64,000 nucleotides of DNA from Pseudisothecium myosuroides (taxonomy: Eukaryota > Streptophyta > Bryopsida > Hypnales > Lembophyllaceae). The translations under genes and the position numbers were made by a program. The stretch spans positions 16,991,296-17,055,295 of the forward strand of contig OX637292.1 of the NCBI GenBank assembly GCA_951799445.1, given 5' to 3'. Below the pieces are notes generated by a model that worked only from the letters and a program-made list of their open reading frames with translations, did no database searches and was not told where the DNA came from. Shown in pieces: positions 37,531 through 47,300 of the stretch (the stretch's first letter is position 1; each line of letters opens with the position of its first letter).

Positions 37531-38794
37531 AGGCGCAACTTATAGAAAATTTTGATATTTACTATGGTATCCATTAATGCTATCTATGTTGTATGATATT
37601 TGATGATATTTGATAATTAAAATGTTGTGGATTTTTCTTATTTCAACTACACAACTTATTTCAATTAGTGCAAAAAATAAATAGAGCAATTTATCGTCTC
37701 GTTGATTTGGATGAAAATTGCATTATTTGTAGTATTATAGAAATGCTATAGATTTTATTCAAAAATGATATAAACTTAAACATTAATACTTCTTAAATCA
37801 AAATCATGTAAGTTAAAAATAATTGCAAGTTAGCACTTGTTAATGTGAAGTGTATAATCAAAATAAGTGGTGTATCACTTTATAAATAAAGAAATGCATG
37901 GATCACTTTGATGTATTCATCTATGTTGTTCATGAGTTGAATATATGACTTGCACCTCCTACAAGTCATCATTCCAAATACACAATAGGCATTTGAAACA
38001 AGCTAGCTACAGACTTACAACTAACTATTGTACATATTATAAATAGACATTACCCATAAAGTTCAAATACACTTCATTAATCATTAAGCTAGTTGTCAGA
38101 ATTATATAGTACATTGTTTATAATTTGGTATTGTCGTACTCATTACAAGATGATAATTACTATTATGTGTTGAAGGATAATCATCTTGAATGTTACACAT
38201 TGTGAATTGATTACTAATGGATATTTAAACTTGCCGTAGATGATGAATGAAAGTCATTACGGTATTTTCTATTTATCTAAAGAAACAAAGGTACATTCTC
38301 TTAAAGAACATCAATTTTATTTTCAAACTAATCCTTGCACTACTATGTATTGATTGTTATTTTTTACATTTTACAAAAAACTAAAAGATATTGATCTATT
38401 TAAAAAAATTATTTTTTTAATATATAAAAATAATAATTTTTAAATAATTTATAATACAAAATCATCTTGTTATTTTGTATACTTCAATAGAAATATGTGA
38501 GACACTAAATGTAATATTTTTAAGTACTTGGTACCAATAATAAACATATTGACTAAAAAAAATTACATATAAACTGGGACTATGTTTGCTTTTGTTAAGA
38601 CCAAATTTACCTTGCTGTGTAGAATATGGGATAATAAATTCAATCATATTAGTAATATATAACAATTTGTTTGTGTTTTATAGTTTAAAATTGACTTTTA
38701 CAATTTTTAGGCCTACCTCTTGAAGCTACAAAATAGAAAAAAACTCTATAAATGATAAAAGTATCATAGAAATATTTTTATGCCCCCCCATTGC
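37531..38794. other. AT-rich desert, nothing recognised
   Basis: No gene, RNA gene or bounded repeat supported. Open frames are short and composition-driven. Confidence 0.5.
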
Positions 38795-38798
38795 TTAA

Positions 38799-39303
38799 CC
38801 TCTAAAGTCTCAAATGGCATTTTTTTGGCAATATAGAACTTTTGGGTAGCTCACTACAAACAAAATTTTCATTTTTTTTCTTTGAAATTTTTACACAACA
38901 TATTGTCAAGGAGATTCTTTAAGGCGCAACAATTTTCATAAATTTTGACTACATGGTTGAAAAATTATTGCATGAAATGTAGTTTTTGTTACTCCTTGAG
39001 CAACTCAAAAAAATGACATTTTAAGGAAATAAAAATTTGAACTTGATTTCCTAGGTTTGTATACACATGGAAAGCCTTGAATCATTCCATTTTAATCAAC
39101 AAGATGAAAGTTATGAAGAGATTTAGTTTGCGGGCAATTATAAAATTTGTATCCTAAAATAAACTTTAAAATCCTCTATTTAACTCAATTTTCAATATTT
39201 TTGAAAAAATAAAACCATTGGATGTAATTTTTTTATTATAACATTACAACCATTGGGTTGGCATTTTTCAATTCTATAACTCAATTCTTAACAATTTAGT
39301 ATC
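38799..39303. mobile_element. Eroded single-arm relative of the foldback element
   Basis: TTAA at 38795-38798 followed by CCTCTAAAGTCTCAAATGG, then the same order of modules as one arm of 36785-37149 ('TTTTTTTGGCAATATAG', 'GCTCACTAC', 'AACAATTTTCATAA', 'GAATCATTCCATTT', TTTAGTTTGCGGG) up to about 39135. Beyond that it diverges. The right end, if at the TTAA of 39304, has lost its terminal repeat. It shows what the ancestor of the palindrome looked like before duplication-inversion. Confidence 0.65.
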
Positions 39304-39307
39304 TTAA

Positions 39308-39848
39308 CCCCTAAAGGACCAAGGGATTGTTCATATTTCTAAAATTGTAAAGATTTATTATGAAATGTAACTTAGAACAATATTTTAATGACAACTCTCA
39401 AACAATAGTTGTAAAATATTACCTCTATTTCTGAAAAAGACCCTTGCTTTCTTTGTAAAATACAAAGAAAACACGGGTCTTTTTTAGAATCAAAGGGAGT
39501 ATGATTTATAGATCACATCCATACAGTTCGATCAACAATTACACAAACCAATATTTTACAGTAAAATTTGAGTCCAGAAATTGAAATTCCTTCTAAAATC
39601 AATTGTAGATTGAATATTTATGATTTTTGCAAAAACTTTTTTCTATAATTAAGTTCAAAATGCTAAGTTCTAATCATAGTGATTTTTGAATATCTTTCTT
39701 TTCTTTTTGGATTCAAGTCATTTTTGAAGGGTCTTATTAATACACGAATCTTAAAAAAAAATTGATGGATGAAAAAACGCATTTTGGTGAGTTTGGGATG
39801 CATTTCCGTTCATTCGTTGTTCAAAATGCACTCATGGTCCTTAAGGGG
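39308..39848. mobile_element. TTAA element (541 bp) of a second sequence type
   Basis: TTAA at 39304-39307 and 39849-39852. Ends CCCCTAAAGGACCAAGGG and the complement of CCCCTTAAGGACCATGAG. The interior is unrelated to the 900-bp family, so at least two unrelated interiors share these ends. It carries a nested small MITE at 39422-39499. Confidence 0.8.
39422..39499. mobile_element. Stowaway-like mini-MITE (78 bp), nested
   Basis: TA at 39420-39421 and 39500-39501. Left end CCTCTATTTCTGAAAAAGAC, right end the complement of CTCCCTTTGATTCTAAAAAA, and the interior pairs as well (GACCC/GGGTC, CTTTCTTTGTA/TACAAAGAAA). A TA duplication with CTCCCT-type ends is the plant Stowaway (mariner) signature. 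It sits inside the TTAA element 39308-39848 and so is younger. Confidence 0.75.
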
Positions 39849-39852
39849 TTAA

Positions 39853-40380
39853 TTCAAATTCTACTTTATTTTGCTTATTATTTTTTTCAAGAGTCAATAT
39901 GAAATATTTTTTGTTGAAATTATATATATATTTCCAACTTATTTCTTCAACACATTATGGAGAGTTGCAAGTTTTAGGATCTATACATTTTTTGTAAAAA
40001 GTTTGAAAGGTGAAACCTAACCATTTGGTAAAGAATTGAAAATACTTGTTTTTGAAATTCAAGCATCTTGATCTTGCAATTGCTAAGGTTTCTCATTCTA
40101 AAACTTTACAAGGGTGTACTCTAACAAGTTAATTAAAGGATCCTAATGAATAAACATTGGATTTGCTAATGAATAAACATAATTGAAGATTTTAGCCTTG
40201 TTTTGAGTTTGAGTACTTTGAAGCAATTTGGGGCGTAAAAACATTGGAAACCTTTAGGAATTAATGATCTTTTCATTGAGTGTGAAATTGTTCTTGAAAT
40301 ATTGTACATAAAGTTGTTTATAAGATATATCAATTTGTACAACTCAATTTATTACTTTTTCAATAATATTTTTAACACTA
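39853..40380. other. AT-rich, nothing recognised
   Basis: Contains the segment similar to 36375-36485 noted above. No gene. Confidence 0.45.
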
Positions 40381-40692
40381 CACTAAAAAGGGTATTTAGT
40401 GTTGGATTACATTTAGTGTAATTACCACCCTACTTGACCCTATACTAAATGTCAATTTTAGGACGATTAGTGTAGTGCTAAACTTCAATGCGCCGCCTTC
40501 GCCTTCTCTTCACTTCTACCTTCCTTTAATAAGTTCTAACACTAAATGTAAACATTTTCAGATTTCAGATTTACCATAGAGTATATTTAATGTTAGAAAT
40601 TACATTTAATGTTACTTACTTTAGTAGGCTTAATGATATTTAGTGTCATGGTTCGCAAATAGTGTTGCCAACACTAAATACCCTTTTTAGTG
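40381..40692. mobile_element. MITE with perfect 25-bp terminal inverted repeats
   Basis: 40381-40405 (CACTAAAAAGGGTATTTAGT...) and 40668-40692 are exact reverse complements. TA flanks both ends (40379-40380 and 40693-40694), compatible with a TA target duplication. The CACTA start is also compatible with a CACTA derivative, but no 3-bp duplication is seen. Length 312 bp, no coding. TTTAGTGT-like words recur inside. Confidence 0.85.
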
Positions 40693-40694
40693 TA

Positions 40695-42002
40695 TCTTCT
40701 TTGGACTTTTAAATAACCATATTTGGAGATAAAAGGTCTAGATTTTATATACGTCAAAATCCCTACTATTATCTTTACACCAAATTTATTAAATGTACCT
40801 AAAACCAACCCCATTGCATTCAATGTCAAACCTATATCAATGGTCTTATTCCAATGTGTCATATTTTGAGTAAGGGATGATTAATTATCAATAATAGATG
40901 ACATTGAATGCTAAATTTTTTGCTTTGAAAATTAGAGTGGTTACACAATGAGGTTCAAAACTAACAATGTTATTAAATTCATTCAATTTTATTGCTCACG
41001 TAAAAACTATATTGCTACATGTAAACAATCCTTCTATAGAAAAAACCAAAGCTCTATAATGCACCCTAATATACATTTGCAAGTGCAAGGCTACTCCAAA
41101 ATTCCATCTTGTTGAAAAAATGCAAGAATCTATTGTGTATTTTGGTGGTTGACTAATTTTATTATTTTTAACCTTCTTTAGCTAACTAGTGCCAAATGAA
41201 TCCAAATTTAAATGTGAATCCAAATTTGCCAAATTCAATTGTAAACTGTAATTGCTCTCATAGGTTTTCATAAACTTCAAAAATTGACAACAATAATTGA
41301 AAAACCTATTTTTTTCTATAAAATTTGGGCATGTTGAGGTACAAATAACACACTTGTATAAAAATATTTTTTAAAATTTAAAATGAAAATTTGACAATTT
41401 AAAATTTTAATTCAAATTTATTGGTGAATTTTTTTAATACAAGTACAAAATCTTCAATATTCTTTAGTAAGTGGAAAGAGAGTTTTTTTCAAGAATTTTA
41501 TGCTTGAAGTTTTATGAATTCTAAAATTTTGTTGAAATATGACCTCAAATAGTTCTATTTTTGTAAAATTCACTCTAAAATCTCCAAAAAAGTCATTAAA
41601 AATAATATGTAAATATTTTTTACACTTTTTGCACAAATTTTTGGAGACCATTTGAATATATTATAAAAAACATAAATATTTGGGACAATATGCAAGTCAA
41701 TAATATTTCATTAAATAAAATTCTAAATTTCATTATTTTCTTACCACAAAATTCCAAAAAGAATTTTCATTCCACTTACTAAGAATCTTGAAAATTTTGC
41801 ATTTGTACCAAGAGTTTTTTTCTACCAATAAATTTGAGTTAAATTTTAAAAGTCACAAATTTAAACCTAAACATTTTTGAAATATCATTTTATATAAGTG
41901 TGATACTTGTACCTTAGTATTTTCAAAATTTGTTTAAAAAAAATATAATTTTTCAATTAATTATGATAATTTTTATAAATGTGTGAAATAATACTTGGAT
42001 GA
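40695..42002. other. AT-rich desert, nothing recognised
   Basis: No gene or bounded element supported. Confidence 0.5.
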
Positions 42003-42236
42003 GCGTTGCTATCATGTGAGCCTATGATCTTGAGCCTATGAGACTAAGCGCTTAGGAACCTATATTATAAGCACCTTCAATGATTAAAGGGTATCCATAT
42101 TATAGATACCTATTTATAAGCACCTTCCATGGATACAAGATGCCTATGTTATAGGCACCTTTAATGGTTGTAGAGTACCTACTTACATCTAGGCTTAAGG
42201 CTCATAGGCTTGCATTTCTAAGCTTACATGCTAGCG
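42003..42236. mobile_element. MITE-like element, pair member A
   Basis: Starts GCGTTGCTATCATGTGAGCC and ends with an inverted, imperfect version (TTACATGCTAGCG). The interior repeats 'CCTATATTATAAGCACCTTC' and 'TATAGGCACCTTTAATGG' phrases. The same ends and interior style recur at 50862-51104. No coding. Confidence 0.6.
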
Positions 42237-42253
42237 TCATTGGAAATGTTTAA

Positions 42254-43158
42254 CCCCTAAAAGACCACTTGTCCCTTCGGGGGACAAATGATATTTCAAG
42301 CTAGTACCTACGGGCTGAATTTTTGTTCTGATTCTTTGAAACTTTTTTTAAAGATAGAAAAATTGATTAGCTTTGTGGGAATATAATTTTTTTCAATTAG
42401 TGCTTGGAAACAAAAGTTATGCTTATTTTGGGGTAGCGAAAATAAGGGAGAGGGGGGAAGAGGGGGTAGCAAAAAAAAATTTCAAAATTTGAATTATTTT
42501 TCTTCCGTCATAGATTATATTTTTGTCTATATGGAAAGCTTTAATTCTTTCCATCTGGATTTGTTATGAGAAAGTTATGGACAATCTTGTTTTTGGGGGT
42601 AATTAGAGCATCATCTTAAAAAAAATAATTAGTAGGATTCATTTTTGAATGCAATTTTTACAATTTAAAAAAAAGAAAAGTTCCATATGGTTTAGTTTGC
42701 TTGCTAGAACAATCTCACCATTGGGATTAGTGCATTTTAATTCCATTTTAAAGATATTAATAATTTAAATTTTCCTTCTATCTTGTACCTAATTCTACTT
42801 AACAATTTTTTAAAGAATAAAAAATAAACTTTTTTGAATTTTTTTTCCTAGACTTTCAACTCAATTCTTCACCATAAAGGTTTAAAGCTCAAAACTCTAT
42901 AGTGCAAAAAATTGAAGTTAAGAAGGTTCAAAGTCAACTAATCTAGTCCCGCAATGTGCTAAAAAACTTGTTTTTTCACTTTAAACGTAGATATCTTGCA
43001 ATCTGTGAGGTCAAAATTTTTAAATTTTTTCCATACATTCTCATACTAGTTAGGTGTAAGATCCTATGGTTAGATCTACAAAAAAATATTTTTAATTCTT
43101 TGCTATAGAATTGGTAGTTCTGAGTGTTTTTTGGCAGAATAAGGCCTTGGTCCTTTAG
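42254..43158. mobile_element. piggyBac-like MITE, copy 4, opposite orientation
   Basis: TTAA at 42250-42253 followed by CCCCTAAAAGACCACTTG. The order of modules is that of the copy at 3964-4878 read from its right end, so it is inverted. The other end is GGCCTTGGTCCTTTAG and then stops matching at 43158. The missing terminal GGGGTTA(A) reappears at 43725-43732, consistent with interruption by the insertion at 43159. Confidence 0.8.
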
Positions 43159-43728
43159 CCCTGGAGCGCTCCGATGTCCATTTTTTGGACAATGAACAGA
43201 TTCAGATCCTTATTTCTGTCTCATTCCTGCTTGGATGAAAGTCATCCTAATTTGCATTCGATACTTTATCAAGTTGTTGTCCTATCCATCGGTTGGATTT
43301 GGTGTTACTAGAATATATACATTTCTAAAATTACAAATGTGGAAGTATGTCAAGTGGTCAATTTGCATTGACTTTAGTTCAAAACTAGATGTGCAAAAAT
43401 GAGGTCAAAGATGTAAAGGTTACAAAAATTTCAAAAAATCATCATATGAAGAAAACCTTATTTCAAATCCATTCCAACAAGTTTTACTCAAAAAATGATA
43501 ATATTTTACTTGTAATTGAATTTAGAAGGAATTCTGAAATTTTCTTTTCAAAATTTATAGAAAAAGATTGGTGATAGCATTAGTAGATCTAACCATACGG
43601 ATAGAATTTAAAAATCAAGATCTACAGCTTTCATTTGTATACCAATTCCAAAATATTCTTCCAAATTGTAGTTTATAATGGTTTTTCTCAAATCGTCAAT
43701 TTTGGAGATGAATCCAGACATTTAGGGG
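43159..43728. mobile_element. Insertion inside or abutting the TTAA element end
   Basis: Begins CCCTGGAGCGCTCCGATG directly after TTTAG (43154-43158), and TTTAG recurs at 43721-43725. One reading is an insertion of 43159-43720 with a 5-bp TTTAG duplication. The other is a further piggyBac-like element 43159-43728, CCCTGGAG... to ...TTTAGGGG, flanked by TTAG (43155-43158 and 43729-43732). Both fit the bases; the right boundary is therefore uncertain by 8 bp. No coding motif. Confidence 0.55.
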
Positions 43729-43796
43729 TTAGGGATTAAAAACTCTAGAAAACTTAAAATACCTTCAATGTTCGATTGTCTAAGAACACTACAAAA

Positions 43797-46352
43797 AAAT
43801 GACCACATAAATGACTTCAATAAATGACTTCAAAACAATCATTTCGGACACAAATGACTGCAAAATGACTTGGGGGCTCTGCAGTCATTGTGGACAAGTC
43901 TTTTTTAAATGATTGCAGATTTTATTATCACCAATGAAGTTTGCCTTGGATGTATAGATGGATGAGAGACAATTTTCGTCCAAGTGATAAAGAAAGTTTG
44001 GGTTAAGGAAATGTCTCCTGAGGTGCCATGTGGAAAGTATTTATCCTTTGGTCCAACGTGGCCATCCACGTGGCCAGTCATTGTGAAGTCATTTTGAAGT
44101 CACGAGTGACCCATTATACATTTGACATGGACTGCCACGTTGGAAGTCATTTTAAAGTCATTTAAAATTGCGATGGTGTTTTTGCACCATTCCAATATTG
44201 CCACGTGGCACGTCATTTTGTAATTATTCTAAATTTATGTAGATTTAGGATTCAAGTCACTTCCCAAAGACATGGAAAGTAATTTTTCTATCATTTTCAA
44301 ATTACGGAAATGTGTGCAAAAAAGAATGTATTAATGACAATTGCACAAAGAGTAGTCGTTTTGCAAACAAATATGAATACGTTCAAAGTTCCACAATAAT
44401 ACACTATACACCAAATATAATACAACATACACTATATTTGGCATATGTGTCGCTTGGTTTCCAAAGCCATTTAGGAAGTGATAATGGAGAGATGAAATGA
44501 CAAACCTTTTATACAAGTGGGGTGGTAGGAGGCAAGACAAACCATGTGGGATATACAAAACGCAGGAATTGTGTTATATGTAATGTTTTAGACCTCATTT
44601 AGGCATAGTAGATTAATTTTTTCAAAAAACTTTGAACTTAAAAAAGTTGAGAAATCAATCTCAGTTTCATCTCTGAATATCCATTTTAGATTTTGAAACT
44701 CAAATCAAAACTTATGGACAAATTTTTAAAAACGATTGAAAAGGATATTTTCTTTTGACATTTTCTAACATCCTTTCCAAATTTTGTTCATCCTTGTTGT
44801 ATATGGTGTACATGAAAATGTGTTGCAGATGTAGACAAAGTGTGATGAAAGGTACCCAAGATGTTTGGAAATTGCACAATGCATTACAATGCGTCGTGTT
44901 GAAGCAGTAATAGAGTAATTGCACAATAGTTTAAGACATTTTCAACTCATTTTGTAGTCTTGGGAAGTCATTCTGCTGTCTCAGGAAGTCATTTTAGTCT
45001 AGTGACACTGAAGAAGCAATGTTGTTGTCTATATAAAGGAGAAATGGGAGTTAATGACTGCTTTTGGGACCATGAGAATACCTTCCAACCTTTATGCTAG
45101 GACCTCAAGAATATCCATTTTGAATCATATGGAATGTCCAAAAGCACTATAAAGGTACCAACACAAATGGACCCAAATCATAGCTGTTGTCTTGGTAGGA
45201 ATGCAAATGAACCTTGAAGTAGACTTCGACTAAGAAAACAACAAACCCCAACAAAGCAAAAAGGCCCCCAAGAATGCATGATCACAAGAAAGAGAGAAAT
45301 AACTTTTTGGTTTTCAAAAGAGATGAAAAGTTTTAAATAAGTTTTAAAAAGAAAATGAACAAGAAAATGAATGAACAATCTTTTCATCTCTTTAAAGAAG
45401 ATATCAGAAAATGACGGAGATGGAAGAAGCATTTTTGTATGCATCATTTTCTGAAGTTGGAACAAATGACTTCAAATCATTCAATCCCAATGAAAAAAAA
45501 TTAAAACATAAACAAAAAGTAGATAAAATTAGAAGGATAAAAGAAAAAAAAATAGTAGAAGAATTAGGAAGGAAAAAAATGTAAACCCTAAACAAAGAGT
45601 AGATAAAATTAGAGGAATTAGGCAATTGTACAAGACTTAGGAAGGAAAAAATTATAAAAGTTAAATAAAGATTAGAGAGACCAGAAAGATAAAAAAATTG
45701 AGATGTCAAAGAATTGCAAAGAGGAGGGAAAAAGGAAAAAGCACAAAAAAAGTGTAAAGAAAGAAATGAACCCAAGAAAACAGAAGTGGAAAAAAAGAAG
45801 AGAAAAACAATTCTCTCTTCTTACAGTTAATCCTACCAAAAATTGAGACATTGGGAAAAAATAGGAAAAAGGGATAAGGAAAAAAAAAGGTCCAATTCAA
45901 TTAAAAAAAATTAAAACGGAGGAGAAATGAAAAATATAAGAAAAAAAGTCTTGGAAAAAAAAGAGGCCTTCTCTTTCTGTTAGTCCTACCTTGCATTGTC
46001 AAATGACTTCAATTGACTCCACTAAAGTGACGCAAAAGTCATCAAGCAGTAGCCCTGCAGTCAGGTGCTGCCAGTGCACATGACAACGGTTCACTCTATT
46101 TTGACTAGGGCCTCCATGTTGGAATTAAAAGACTCTACATCAACGCATTGACGAGCTCTCAACAAAAACGTGCGGATGAAGGTTGGATATCGAAAACTGC
46201 TTATCCTAGAGTCACGCGCGTGACCGCACCACGACTCAAATGTTGTGCAGCATCTAGAGCTGGTGCAATTAGGGAGCGTTAGTCATTCCAGAGTCACTCC
46301 GAACATCCAATCATTCTTTTGCAGTCACAAATGTACCCATTTTCTTGTAGTG
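43797..46352. mobile_element. Non-autonomous CACTA element (2556 bp)
   Basis: Left end CACTACAAAAAAATGAC, right end the complement of CACTACAAGAAAATGGGT, flanked by a 3-bp GAA duplication (43794-43796 and 46353-46355). This is the CACTA (En/Spm) signature. Subterminal regions carry many copies of AATGACTT and GTCATTTTGAAGTCA-like words in both orientations, the expected transposase-binding array. The interior has long A-rich, non-coding sequence (45280-45960) and a unit related to the inverted repeat at 6549-6910. No transposase (TNPD/TNPA-like) coding was found, so it needs a helper. Confidence 0.9.
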
Positions 46353-46651
46353 GAATTGTACTTAAATGCTAGATCAATTTATCTTTTATTTTGAAGTTTC
46401 TATGAAGATAAATTTGAATTCCTTGGGCTTCCTCTATATACACTTCTAAAATTTTTGGTATCATTATTATTAACTTTTGGCTAATTAATGTAGAATTAGA
46501 AAATCTGAAATCCAATCATCAAAAATACATCAAAATTTTCATAGAATAGATATAAGAAGTCATGGATTTAAAAGCTAAACAAGATAAATAAAAACTACTA
46601 GAAAAATGCTAAAAGACAAATATTATAAAGGCCATAACAAATCATGCTTAT

Positions 46652-47300
46652 CCTCTAAAGGACTAATGCTTTTTTTTGGGTCAAAGAACACTCAAAACTT
46701 CCATTTCTATTGCAAAGTGCAAAACTTTTAAGTTTTTATTTATTTTTCTATATCTTACTATAGGATCTTGTACTAGATTAGTATAAAAATGTGTGGAAGA
46801 AATTTCAGAAGCTTTGACCATGTATATTGTAAGATATATGTGTTTCAAGTCATAAAAATGTTTTTCTTTCACCTTGCTCAACTAGTGTTTTTGACTTTGA
46901 ATCTTTTTAAATTAAATTTTTGCACTATAAATTTTGAATTTGAGATTCGTTTTGTTGAATAATTAAGTTGAGAGTCTGAAATAATTTTTTTTTTTAAAAG
47001 CCCTTAATTCTAATTCTTAAAAAAAATATTAAGTAGAAGCGTGTAGGACATTGAAGGAAAAATAAAATTGTTAACAGTTCTTAAATGTAATTGAAACATA
47101 CAAATTCCAACAATGCAACCAAATTAATTAGAACTTTTTTTTGGAAAAATTGAGTTAAAAAATGAATCCTAAAAGCATTTTTTTGGAAAAATGCTCTAAT
47201 TGCCCCCAAAACAATTTTCTCCATAACTTTGTCATCACGAGTCCAAAAAAAATGAATCAAATCTTTCGACCTAGACAAAAATATTTTCTATAAAAAAACA
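46652..47300. mobile_element. Decayed piggyBac-like MITE, copy 5
   Basis: TTAT followed by CCTCTAAAGGACTAATGC, then recognisable but drifted modules of the 900-bp family (AACACTCAAAACTTCCATTT, 'GTATATTGTAAGATATATGTG', TTAAGTAGAAGCGTG, 'CCATAACTTTGTCATCACGAG'). The right terminus is not identifiable. Older than the copies with intact ends. Confidence 0.7.

Noticed and set aside
45178..45900. Phe/Leu-rich minus-strand frames suggesting membrane proteins
   Set aside because: They are translations of A-rich low-complexity DNA inside the CACTA element, and the hydrophobicity is a composition artefact.
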